Assembly (NCBI RefSeq): GCF_000235425.2
Contig: NZ_KI912267.1
Location: 260,207-324,206 of the forward strand
Length of the DNA stretch: 64,000 nucleotides
Source of the DNA: Pseudofrankia saprophytica
GTDB lineage: Bacteria; Actinomycetota; Actinomycetes; Frankiales; Frankiaceae
Reading direction: 5' to 3'
The notes under the pieces are model-generated. The model was not told the DNA's origin. It saw only the letters and a list, made by a program, of their open reading frames with translations, and searched no databases. The translations under genes were made by a program, and so were the position numbers. Shown in pieces: positions 1-8,001 of the stretch (its first letter is position 1; each line of letters begins with the position of its first letter).

Positions 1-65
1 CCGGTCTCGTCCTGGATCTCGATGTCGTGATGGGCCTCGGCCCAGTCATCCCCGACGAACAGCAA
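1..65 (-). CDS. IS110-family transposase, N-terminal fragment cut by window edge
   Basis: The reverse strand from 65 downward reads, after a TTG start preceded by a GGGA-type ribosome site, LLFVGDDWAEAHHDIEIQDE. The VGDDWAE...HH(D/E)xE pattern is the start of the DEDD/RuvC-like domain of IS110/IS116/IS902 transposases, whose first catalytic Asp lies in this strand. Only about 21 codons are in the window; the rest lies to the left. The call rests on recognising this conserved opening and I could not align it. Confidence 0.7.
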   Translation of the reverse strand, partial: MLFVGDDWAEAHHDIEIQDET

Positions 66-299
66 CCCGGTTCCCTTCCCAGCTGTCGATCATTCAACAG
101 AGCCTTCGGGAAGGATCGCGCACACCCTAATGGATCAGTGCTCGACGGCACGACATCCCACCGGTCGTCTCACCCTCCCAGCGAACCAGCGGCGACACGA
201 TCTAGGACTAGACCTCGATCATCAGGCCTGGCGAAACGAGTGCTCGACCGCTGGCGGCTCGGACACCAATCCATCACGGATAGAACCGGTGCAGCCCCA
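1..299 (-). mobile_element. Left-end region of an IS110-type element, boundary unknown
   Basis: About 234 bp separate the transposase start (65) from the purU stop (300). The stretch has no convincing ORF and looks less GC-biased than the genes beside it. IS110-group elements are known to carry a structured non-coding end upstream of the transposase that encodes a bridge RNA, transcribed in the transposase direction. If the element follows that rule, the RNA gene and the left boundary lie within about 66-299 on the minus strand. No terminal inverted repeat is visible, which is usual for IS110. The outer end cannot be fixed from sequence alone. Confidence 0.4.
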
Positions 300-1256
300 T
301 TAGGCGAAGACGATTGTCGTGTTGCTGTGGACGATGACGCGGTCCTGGAGGTGCCAGCCGACGGCGCGCGCCAGCACCGCCCGTTCGACGTGCCGGCCGA
401 TCCGGCGCAGGTCGACGACCTGGTGGCGATGGTCGACCCGTTCGATGTCCTGCTCGATGATCGGCCCGGCGTCGAGATCGACGGTCACGTAGTGCGCCGT
501 CGCGCCGATCAGCTTCACTCCTCGCCGGGCGGCCGCGCTGTACGGGTCCGCGCCGACGAACGCAGGCAGGAAGCTGTGGTGGATGTTGATGATCCGGTCG
601 GGGAACGCCGCGACGAACCGTGGCGTGAGGACCTGCATGTAGCGGGCCAGCACCACGAGGTCGACCTGGCCCGCCAGTAGCGCCAGCGCCCGCCGTTCCG
701 CCTCGTCCCGGGTCTCCGGCGACACGGGGACGTGGTGGTACGGAATTCCCCAGCCCGCCGCGGTGTCGCGCAGGTCAGGATGGTTGGAGACCACCATCCG
801 CACGTCCATCTCCAGCTCGCCGGAGTGGGTCCGCCACAGCAGCTCCTGCAGCGCGTGATCTGCCTTTGACACGAAGATCGCCACCCGTTGCCGCACCGCC
901 GGCGTGGCCACCCGCCACCGCATCTCGGCGCCCGTCGCCAGCTGGGCCAACCCTTCCTCGATCGCCGGCAGCCCGGCCGCGAGATCCTCGCGGTGGAACT
1001 CGATCCGCAGGAAGAAGGTGCCGCCGAACGGGTCGGTGGAGTACTGCTGCAGCTCGGTGATGTTCGCGCCGTGCCGGAAGAGCAGGCTCGAGATGGCCGA
1101 GACGATGCCCGGCCGGTCGGGGCAGGTGACCAGCACCCGCCCGACGTCCCGGTACCGCTCGGCGTGCGCGGCCACCGCCGCCGGCGTCACCAGCGGCCCG
1201 CCACCGCCCGGCGCGCCCGCCCCACCGCCGCCACCAACCTCCGCCCGTTCGGTCAC
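300..1256 (-). CDS. purU: Formyltetrahydrofolate deformylase
   Basis: Hydrolyses 10-formyl-THF to formate and THF, balancing the one-carbon pool and supplying formate for PurT-type purine synthesis; cytosolic. An N-terminal ACT domain (LVTCPDRPGIVSAISSLL, about residues 25-95) precedes a formyltransferase fold. The catalytic Asn-His-Asp set sits in NIHHSFLPAF and the later VDLDAGPIIEQD segment. From the GTG at 1256 the protein is 318 aa, slightly above the usual 280-300 because of a Gly/Pro-rich N-terminal tail; an upstream start at 1403 would add only low-complexity residues. The C-terminus is intact although an IS110-type element lies about 60-230 bp downstream. Confidence 0.93.
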   Translation of the reverse strand: MTERAEVGGGGGAGAPGGGGPLVTPAAVAAHAERYRDVGRVLVTCPDRPGIVSAISSLLFRHGANITELQQYSTDPFGGTFFLRIEFHREDLAAGLPAIEEGLAQLATGAEMRWRVATPAVRQRVAIFVSKADHALQELLWRTHSGELEMDVRMVVSNHPDLRDTAAGWGIPYHHVPVSPETRDEAERRALALLAGQVDLVVLARYMQVLTPRFVAAFPDRIINIHHSFLPAFVGADPYSAAARRGVKLIGATAHYVTVDLDAGPIIEQDIERVDHRHQVVDLRRIGRHVERAVLARAVGWHLQDRVIVHSNTTIVFA

Positions 1257-1460
1257 GGCCTCATCGTCGCCCGTCCCGCCGCCGCGGCCGGGGTTCCCAC
1301 GCCGCCAGTGCCCAGGACGGCCGACAAGTGCTGACGTTCCGCCGCGCCCCGGGCCGGGTGGGCCATGGCGCCAGGGCCGTGGTCCCCCGTTTGCCGCCGT
1401 CATCGCGGGTTAGGTGGTCAGGAGACGGAACGTCAACGGGGCCGAACCGGGAGGACACGC

Positions 1461-1973
1461 ATGACCACAGGCGGCGAAGTGGGCCGGGGCGAAACGGGGC
1501 GGGACGAAGTGAGCCGGATCGTCGTCGGCATCGACGGCTCGGAGGGATCGCGCGAAGCCCTGCGCTGGGCGATGCGCGAGTCCGAGCTGCACGGCGCCGA
1601 ACTGCTCGTGCTGCTGGCCTGGCAGCTGCCGGCCGTCGGGCCCTACCTGCCGGCCATGCCGCTGGACGCGGGCGTCTGGGAGGAGAGCGCCCGCCAGGGG
1701 CTCAGCGAGGCGCTGGCCGCGGTGTTCGGGGACAAGGTGCCCGACGGGGTGCGCGCCGAGGTGCGTCCCGGCCCGCCGGCGTCGGTGCTCGTCGAGGCCG
1801 GCCGGGACGCGGACCTGGTGGTCGTTGGCTCGCGTGGGCACGGCGGATTCGTCGGCGCGCTGCTCGGTTCCGTGAGCACGGCGGTCGTCCATCATACGAC
1901 CTGCCCGGTTCTCGTCGTACGGCCGCCATCCGAGCACGACGCGGACACGAAGCACGCGGACACCAAGCACTGA
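1461..1973 (+). CDS. Universal stress protein (UspA family)
   Basis: A 170-aa single-domain Usp. The opening RIVVGIDGSEGSREALRWA is the first beta strand and P-loop-like turn. The C-terminal GSRGHGGFVGALLGSVS matches the ATP-binding Gly-2X-Gly-9X-Gly-Ser pattern, so it should be an ATP-binding type. The ATG at 1461 follows a GGGAGGA ribosome site at about 1450 and is preferred over the in-frame start at 1365. The last residues form a small hydrophilic DTKHADTKH duplication. It stands alone, divergent from purU, with about 200 bp between them for two promoters. Confidence 0.9.
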   Translation: MTTGGEVGRGETGRDEVSRIVVGIDGSEGSREALRWAMRESELHGAELLVLLAWQLPAVGPYLPAMPLDAGVWEESARQGLSEALAAVFGDKVPDGVRAEVRPGPPASVLVEAGRDADLVVVGSRGHGGFVGALLGSVSTAVVHHTTCPVLVVRPPSEHDADTKHADTKH

Positions 1974-2196
1974 GCCGCCCGGAGCCCGGTGCGCCGAGCG
2001 ACCCGGCACCGAGGCAGGCGCACCGAGCGGAAACCGGGCACGGAGACCGGCGACGACCGGACGAGACCCGGGGGTGGCGGCCCCGCCCGACGCGCGCCAC
2101 AACCGGAGTGGGCATTCCGCGTGCGCCGGAACCGCCGCCGCCCGGACCGCCCGGCTGTTAACGTGACCGTCGTCACAGCCATGCCAGGGGGTCGCC

Positions 2197-3807
2197 GTGA
2201 ATCCCGCTTCGCACGCCGCCGTCGCACCGGACAAGCCCGCGGTCATCATGGCCGGCTCGGGAGTGACGCTGACCTACCGCGAGCTGGACGAGCGCTCGGC
2301 CCGGTTCGCGAACGTCCTGGCCGCCGCGGGGCTGCGGCGCGGGGACGGCATCGCGCTACTGGCGGAGAACGACCAGCACTGTTTCGAGGTCTACTGGGCG
2401 GCCCTGCGCAGCGGGCTCTACGTGACTCCCGTCAACTGGCACCTCTCCCCCGCCGAGGTCGCCTACATCGTCGACGACTGCGAGGCCGCGGCGCTGATCG
2501 TCTCCTCGCGCCAGCGCGAGCTCGCGGCCCGGATCGTGGAAGCGACCCCCCGGGTCCGGCACCGGTATGTCTTCGCCTCGGCGGATGAGCCCGCCGCCGC
2601 CGACCAGCCGGGCAGCCAGCCTGCCGGCAACGTGGATGATTGGCTCGCCGCCCACGAAAGCTACGAGCGGGCGGTCGCCGGCGCGCCGGCCGAGCGGCCC
2701 GAGGTCGAGTGGGCCGGCGCCGACATGCTCTATTCCTCCGGCACCACCGGCCGACCGAAGGGCATCCGCCCACCGCTTCCCCAGTACCGCAGCGGCGAGC
2801 CCGGGATGATCCTGCCGCCGATGCTGCAGATGCAGTACGGGATGGGCCCGGACGCGGTCTACCTATCGCCCGCGCCGGCCTACCACGCCGCCCCGCTGCG
2901 GTTCGGCGGCGCGGTGCAGGCCCTCGGCGGCACGGTCGTGATGATGGAGCGCTTCGAGCCGGTGGCCGCGCTCGCGGCGCTGGAGAAGTACCGGGTGACG
3001 CACAGCCAGTGGGTGCCGACGATGTTCGTCCGCATGCTGAAGCTGCCCACGGCGGAGCGCGAACGTTTCGACCTGTCGGCCCACCGGGCCGCGATCCACG
3101 CCGCCGCGCCGTGCCCGCCCGACGTGAAGCGGGCGATGATCGACTGGTGGGGGCCGATCCTGTACGAGTACTACGCCGCCACCGAGGCGTCGGGCATCAC
3201 GTTCGTCTCGTCCGAGGAGTGGCTCCAGCGGCCGGGGACGGTCGGCCGGTCCGCGCTCGGCGTCGTCCACATCTGCGCCGAGGACGGCCGGGAGCTGCCG
3301 ACCGGCGAGGACGGCGTCGTCTACTTCGAGCGGGAGGCCCTGCCGTTCACCTACCACGGCGACCCGGCCGCGACCGCCGCCGCCCAGCACCCGGCGCACC
3401 CGACCTGGACGACGGTCGGCGACGTCGGCCACCTCGACGCGGACGGCTACCTCTACCTGACCGACCGGGCGACGTTCATGATCATATCCGGCGGGGTGAA
3501 CATCTACCCGCAGGAGATCGAGAACGTGCTCGCGCTGCACCCGAAGATCCTCGACGTCGCGGTCATCGGCGTCCCCGACCCGGACCTGGGCGAGCGGGTG
3601 CACGCCGTCGTCGAGCCGGCGCCCGGCGTCGAGCCGGGCCCGGGCCTGGCCGACGAGCTGATCGCCTACGTCCGGGACCGGATCGCCCACTACAAGGCGC
3701 CGCGTGGCGTCGACTTCGTCGACGAGCTGCCGCGGACGCCGACCGGCAAGCTTCGCAAGAACCTGCTCCGTAAACGCTACTGGCCCGCAACCGCGGCCAC
3801 CGGTTGA
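2197..3807 (+). CDS. AMP-forming acyl-CoA synthetase (FadD-like)
   Basis: Activates a carboxylic acid to the acyl-AMP and then acyl-CoA. All core ANL motifs are visible: P-loop YSSGTTGRPKGI (about residues 178-190), YEYYAATE (A5), GDVGHLDADGYLYLTDR (A7) and the C-terminal lysine in PTGKLRKNLLRKRY (A10). At 536 aa it has the usual length. The GTG start follows an AGGGGG site 5 bp upstream. The substrate cannot be read from the sequence; a medium/long-chain or aromatic acid is likely given the hydrophobic acyl-pocket region. It is transcribed towards the Hsp70 gene 79 bp downstream. Confidence 0.9.
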   Translation: MNPASHAAVAPDKPAVIMAGSGVTLTYRELDERSARFANVLAAAGLRRGDGIALLAENDQHCFEVYWAALRSGLYVTPVNWHLSPAEVAYIVDDCEAAALIVSSRQRELAARIVEATPRVRHRYVFASADEPAAADQPGSQPAGNVDDWLAAHESYERAVAGAPAERPEVEWAGADMLYSSGTTGRPKGIRPPLPQYRSGEPGMILPPMLQMQYGMGPDAVYLSPAPAYHAAPLRFGGAVQALGGTVVMMERFEPVAALAALEKYRVTHSQWVPTMFVRMLKLPTAERERFDLSAHRAAIHAAAPCPPDVKRAMIDWWGPILYEYYAATEASGITFVSSEEWLQRPGTVGRSALGVVHICAEDGRELPTGEDGVVYFEREALPFTYHGDPAATAAAQHPAHPTWTTVGDVGHLDADGYLYLTDRATFMIISGGVNIYPQEIENVLALHPKILDVAVIGVPDPDLGERVHAVVEPAPGVEPGPGLADELIAYVRDRIAHYKAPRGVDFVDELPRTPTGKLRKNLLRKRYWPATAATG

Positions 3808-3886
3808 GTCAACCATGTGCCCGTGAGTTGTCGATCGACTACGGTTGTGCCGTCCGCACCGGAGATCGGCGACGGGGTGATGGTGA

Positions 3887-5845
3887 ATGACGTCGGATGG
3901 ACAGGCCCAGCAGGCCCGCAAGACCGTGGCCGAGCCGGCGGTGGGCATCGACTTCGGTACCACCAACTCGGCCGTCGGCATCTTCGAGCGCGGCCGGGTC
4001 CGGCTCGTGCCGAACGCCGAGGGAACGCTGACCACGCCCAGCGTCGTCGCGTTCGTCGCCGACGGGCCGCCGCTGGTCGGGGCCACCGCCCTGCGCCAGG
4101 CGGTCACCAATCCCGCGCACACGATCCGGTCCGTCAAGCTCCGGCTGGGCAGCGACTGGTCACACGAGCACGACGGCACCCGGTACTCGGCCGAGGAGGT
4201 CGCCGCGCTCGTGCTGAAGCGGCTGCACGCGGATGTGCGGGAATACGCCGGCAGCAGCATCGGCACCGCCGTCCTGACCGTTCCCGCCTACTTCAGCCAC
4301 GTGCAGCGGCGGGCGCTGGAGGACGCCGCGCGGATGGCCGACATCGAGGTCGCGAGGATCGTCAGCGAGCCGACCGCCACCGCCATCGCGCACGGCCTGC
4401 ACCGCGCGCAGGAGGAGCGGAGCCTCGTCTTCGACCTCGGCGGCGGCACGTTCGACGTCTCGCTCGTCGAGATCGGCGCCGGCGTCTGCGAGGTGAAGGC
4501 GACCGCCGGGGACAACCACCTCGGCGGCGACAACTGGGACCAGGCGATCGTCGAGCACTTCGTCGCACTGCTGCGCGAGCAGCACGGGCTGGACATCAGC
4601 CAGGACCTGACGGCACTCGCCCGGCTGCGGGAGGCGGCGGAGACCGCGCGGGTCGACCTGTCCGCGGCGACCTCCGCGAATGTCTATCTTCCGCACCTCG
4701 CCCGCACCGGCGACGGCTACGCGCACGTGGACGTATCCCTGACCCGGGGCGAGCTCGAGACCATCACCCAGTCCACCCTGGAACGCTGCCGCGGGCCGTT
4801 CGAGCGGGTGCTGCGCGACGGCGCATTACGGGCCAGCGAGATCGACCACGTGATCCTGGTGGGGGGCGCGGCCCGGATGCCGGCCGTGGGCGGGCTCGTC
4901 GAGAAGCTCGCGGGCAAGCCGCCGTTCCGCACCATCTCCGAAGGGGTCGTGACGGGCGCCGCCCTCCAGGCGGCGGGCCTCACCGGCCAGGTCAAGGACC
5001 TCCGCCTGCGCGACGTCATCCCGGCGTCGGTGGGCGTCGAACAGGTCGGCGGGCTGTACCTCCCCGTGATCCAGCGCAACACGACCGTGCCGACGCGGCG
5101 CCATCAGCTGCTCACGACCGCCGTCGACAACCAGTCCTCGGTCACCGTGCTGGTGGTGGAGTCCGAGGAGGACCGGGCCGGCCGGGACGACGCGATCGCC
5201 CTCGCCAGGCTGGACATCACCGGGCTGGCCCCGGCACCGGCGTTCGCGCACCGGATCGACGTCGCCTTCGACGTCGACGCCGGTGGCACGCTGCGGGTGA
5301 CCGCCACCGACCTCGGGACCGGGCGCGTCGAGTCCCGCGTCATCGACCGGGCCAGCGCCCGCGCGGCGGCCCGGCCGCGACGCCTCCACGCCATCGACGG
5401 CGGCCCCGCCATCGAGAACCTGCCCATCGTGACGACGACCGTCGCCTACCCACTCGGCATCGAGATCGCCGGAGGCAGGTTCCGCGAGGTCATCACGGCC
5501 CGCAAGTCCGTACCGGTCCGCGAGACGGTCCTCGTCACGAACGCCGCGGACGACCAGGACGCCATCACCGTGCACATCGTGGAGGACGGCGGCTACTTCG
5601 TGCCCGGGGGTACCTTCCGGCGCGTCCGGCAGTTCGAGCTGACGGGCCTCGCGGCGACCGCGGCGCGCACGGCCCGCGTCGAGATCGTCCTGGCCGTCGA
5701 CCGGCGCCGCCAGCTCACCATCCACGCCCGCGACCTGGCCGGCGGCAGCGAGCACACCGAGCGCGTCGATCTCGCGACGACGTTCCAGGAGCCGATCACC
5801 CTCGGCCCGACCGGCTCGGCCGGCAACCTGCCCCTCGTCTTCTGA
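3887..5845 (+). CDS. Hsp70-family protein with two tandem SBD-beta-like domains and no lid
   Basis: Residues 1 to about 380 form an Hsp70 ATPase domain: VGIDFGTTNSAVGIF (phosphate 1), VFDLGGGTFDVSLVEI (phosphate 2) and ILVGGAARMPAVGG (adenosine). A linker-like LRLRDVIPASVGVE leads into a first SBD-beta (about 385-495, ending in GTLRVTATD). Instead of the alpha-helical lid there is a short basic linker and a second SBD-beta-like unit beginning VAYPLGIEIAGGRFREVI and ending RRQLTIHARD (about 515-640). Total length is 652 aa. No GrpE, DnaJ or ClpB partner is nearby. It is not the canonical DnaK; the name stays at family level. Start ATG 3887. Confidence 0.88.
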   Translation: MTSDGQAQQARKTVAEPAVGIDFGTTNSAVGIFERGRVRLVPNAEGTLTTPSVVAFVADGPPLVGATALRQAVTNPAHTIRSVKLRLGSDWSHEHDGTRYSAEEVAALVLKRLHADVREYAGSSIGTAVLTVPAYFSHVQRRALEDAARMADIEVARIVSEPTATAIAHGLHRAQEERSLVFDLGGGTFDVSLVEIGAGVCEVKATAGDNHLGGDNWDQAIVEHFVALLREQHGLDISQDLTALARLREAAETARVDLSAATSANVYLPHLARTGDGYAHVDVSLTRGELETITQSTLERCRGPFERVLRDGALRASEIDHVILVGGAARMPAVGGLVEKLAGKPPFRTISEGVVTGAALQAAGLTGQVKDLRLRDVIPASVGVEQVGGLYLPVIQRNTTVPTRRHQLLTTAVDNQSSVTVLVVESEEDRAGRDDAIALARLDITGLAPAPAFAHRIDVAFDVDAGGTLRVTATDLGTGRVESRVIDRASARAAARPRRLHAIDGGPAIENLPIVTTTVAYPLGIEIAGGRFREVITARKSVPVRETVLVTNAADDQDAITVHIVEDGGYFVPGGTFRRVRQFELTGLAATAARTARVEIVLAVDRRRQLTIHARDLAGGSEHTERVDLATTFQEPITLGPTGSAGNLPLVF

Positions 5846-5857
5846 CGCGGGCGTCCT

Positions 5858-6706
5858 CTAACGCGGGGCTACGAGCAGGGCCTGGGCACCGACGCCGACC
5901 GGGCCGTCGAGGTCGGACAGCACGGTGGTGGCCAGGCCGGCGCCGCCGGGACTGATCGTCGTCGTCGCGTCGACGCAGATCCACTCGCCGACCGGCTCGC
6001 GGTGCAGGTGCACGGTGAGCTCCGGATTGATGAAGTACGTCGTGAGGAAATCCGTCTCGCTGGAGATCCCGTTGCCGTTGTCGGCGAGCGCCAGCACCCG
6101 CTGCAGCGGGCTGGTCTCCTCGCCGGCGACCAGCGGGTGACACAGCCGTCCCCACAGCGCGGCCGGCCCGGGCACGCTCATCCGGCCCCGGCCGGCCGAG
6201 CGCCATTCGATCGCGCTCGCGAACCCACGCAGGCGTCCCGGCCCGGGCACGCGCGGCGGCGGCGCCTCCGGCAGCGGCGGGGGCGGCGGGTGGCGCGGCG
6301 GCACACCCGTGCCATCGGCGCGCCTGACCCGCCAGGCGGTGGCGCGGGCGACGTCCCGGCCGCCGGCGGTGAGCACCGCCTCGACCAGCTCGACGCTGCG
6401 CCCCGGCCGGGCGACCTGGGAGCGCAGGCTCAGCTCGCCGACGGGAACCGGCCCGAGCAGCTCGGTGGTGAACCGCGCGATCATCATGTCCGGGCGCGGC
6501 GCGGTCCGCTCGACGGCCCGGACGAGCAGCGCGCTCGGCGGCCCGCCGTGCTGGGCTGCCGGGTCCCACGGCCCTGCCGTGTGCTCGGTCGCGAGCCAGC
6601 GCCCGTCACCCAGGTCCACATACAGGCTCGCGGCCGGTGCCATGGGCGGCGGACCACCCGGCGCCAGGGAGGGCTCGCTCGTCGTCGACACGCCACCGTC
6701 AGACAC
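5858..6706 (-). CDS. Acyl-CoA thioesterase-like double-hotdog protein
   Basis: The 282-aa protein has two hotdog halves joined by a Pro-rich linker (about residues 125-150). The first half carries GPWDPAAQHGGPPSALLVRAVE, where the HGG segment is the helix-start region of this thioesterase family. The second half contains SSETDFLTTYFINPELTVHLHREP and a DATTTISPGGAGLATTVLSDLDGPVG ending typical of TesB-like/4HBT_3 proteins. It probably hydrolyses acyl-CoA thioesters. It ends 12 bp from the convergent Hsp70 gene. A GC hairpin at 6728-6750 lies between it and the upstream PPOX gene. Confidence 0.82.
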   Translation of the reverse strand: MSDGGVSTTSEPSLAPGGPPPMAPAASLYVDLGDGRWLATEHTAGPWDPAAQHGGPPSALLVRAVERTAPRPDMMIARFTTELLGPVPVGELSLRSQVARPGRSVELVEAVLTAGGRDVARATAWRVRRADGTGVPPRHPPPPPLPEAPPPRVPGPGRLRGFASAIEWRSAGRGRMSVPGPAALWGRLCHPLVAGEETSPLQRVLALADNGNGISSETDFLTTYFINPELTVHLHREPVGEWICVDATTTISPGGAGLATTVLSDLDGPVGVGAQALLVAPR

Positions 6707-6727
6707 GGCCCGACCTTAGGCCGCTTC

Positions 6728-6750
6728 CACCCGACCCGTCCGGTCGGGTG
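6728..6750. terminator. Short hairpin between PPOX-family and thioesterase genes
   Basis: CACCCGACC and GGTCGGGTG form a perfect 9-bp stem around a 5-nt loop. It sits 39 bp past the PPOX-family stop and 22 bp before the thioesterase start, both on the minus strand. No T-run follows, so it could be an attenuating hairpin or an operator instead of a classical terminator. Confidence 0.45.
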
Positions 6751-6788
6751 ATCCGCATCACAGCCGAGTGGCCAACCACGCGCGGGCC

Positions 6789-7409
6789 CTACCGGTCGGG
6801 CGCACCAGCGGCCGTCGCGACCACGGCGGAGGCGGGCAGCGGCGGCAACGGCAGCGGGAGGGCCGGGAGGCCGTCGATGCTCTGGCCGTTGAAGTCCTTC
6901 GCCGCGCAGTAGGCGGCGAACTCCTCGTCGGTCTTGCGGCCGAAGTACTCGCCATGCAGCGCACGGTCCCCGACCGGCTCCATCAGCGGCACCTTGTACC
7001 CGCAGCTGTCGCTGACCTGCTCGGCCGTCACCACGACGACGGCGCGCACCGACGGCTGGTCCGGCCGCGGGAAGCGGGCGAGCAGCGCGCCGAACCGCGG
7101 GTCGTCGCGGAACACCACGTCTCCGCGCCCGTGCACCCGCACGATCTTCGGCGGTCCCCAGAACGCGCACCACATGAGCGTGATCCGCCCGTTCTCCCGC
7201 AGGTGCGCGATCGTCTCGGCGTGGCTGCCGCCCAGGTCCAGATAGGCCACGGTGTGCTCGTCAAACACCGCGAACGTGTCCGCGCCGCCTTTCGGGGACA
7301 GGTTCACGTGCCCTTCCCCGGACAGCGGCGCCGTGGCCACGAAGAACACCGGCTGCGCCTCGACGAAGTCCCGCAGCCGCCCGTCGATCCGCTCGTAGAC
7401 CTTTCCCAT
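6789..7409 (-). CDS. Pyridoxamine 5'-phosphate oxidase-family protein
   Basis: This 206-aa split-barrel flavin/F420-binding protein opens MGKVYERIDGRLRDFVEAQPVFFVATA and continues HVNLSPKGGADTFAV, the phosphate/flavin-contact strand typical of PPOX-like proteins. NGRITLMWCAFWGPPKIVRVHGRG is the conserved central strand. It lacks the full PdxH signature, so a role in vitamin B6 synthesis is unlikely; a flavin- or heme-binding reductase is more probable. Divergent from the DUF1232 gene; the 196-bp gap contains GACAG-N2-CTGTC near 7471, a possible operator. Confidence 0.85.
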   Translation of the reverse strand: MGKVYERIDGRLRDFVEAQPVFFVATAPLSGEGHVNLSPKGGADTFAVFDEHTVAYLDLGGSHAETIAHLRENGRITLMWCAFWGPPKIVRVHGRGDVVFRDDPRFGALLARFPRPDQPSVRAVVVVTAEQVSDSCGYKVPLMEPVGDRALHGEYFGRKTDEEFAAYCAAKDFNGQSIDGLPALPLPLPPLPASAVVATAAGAPDR

Positions 7410-7605
7410 GCTCCGATCCTCGCTCCGCCGCGCGGCGCCGTCGCCCCGATTTTCGTAACCGCCGACACCTTTGACAGAGCTGTCGTCGTCGTGACGTTCA
7501 TCGGGGGGCGATGTTGGGCATGGTCAGTTCGCACGGTCGATCGACCTGGCGCCGACGCGGCGCCGGGGCACGGCCGGGACAGCTCTCGGAAGGGGCGCAG
7601 GCGGC

Positions 7606-7965
7606 GTGGACCACGACACCTTCAGCACTGTGGCACTGGTCATCCTGACCGTGTTTGGTCTGGTCGCCCTCGCCCTCACGGGCGCGGGCGCGTACGTGCT
7701 CGTCAAGTACCGGGTACCGCTGCGCGGCGTCGTCACCGCCGTCGGCGCCCTCGTCTACCTCGTGTCCCCGGTCGACGCCGTGCCGGAGGCCCTGTTCGGC
7801 CCGTTCGGGCTCGTCGACGACGGCGGTGTCCTGCTCGCCGCGGCGCTGTATGTCGCCCGGCTGGTCGCCGCCAAGCGCGCGGCGGCGCCGGGCTCGGTGA
7901 TCGACGGCGAGGTCGTCCACGGCACCGGCCGGACGCCTCGCGACCGCCGCCGCATCGGGAACTGA
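7606..7965 (+). CDS. DUF1232 (YkvA-like) small membrane protein
   Basis: 119 aa. An N-terminal hydrophobic helix (about residues 9-31) is followed by VGALVYLVSPVDAVPEALFGPFGLVDD, the DUF1232 signature with its PxDxxP core. A second hydrophobic stretch (about 73-88) and a charged tail complete it. The GTG start at 7606 follows a GGAAGGGG ribosome site. The function of the family is unknown. It is convergent with the CopD-CtaG gene, 36 bp away. Confidence 0.8.
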   Translation: MDHDTFSTVALVILTVFGLVALALTGAGAYVLVKYRVPLRGVVTAVGALVYLVSPVDAVPEALFGPFGLVDDGGVLLAAALYVARLVAAKRAAAPGSVIDGEVVHGTGRTPRDRRRIGN

Positions 7966-8001
7966 CTCCCGGTTCGGCCCTACCGGCTCACCCTCCGCGG
8001 T

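Noticed and set aside
27-680. 217-aa plus-strand ORF at the window start
   Set aside because: It runs antisense to the recognisable purU C-terminus and IS110 fragment and has no family features.
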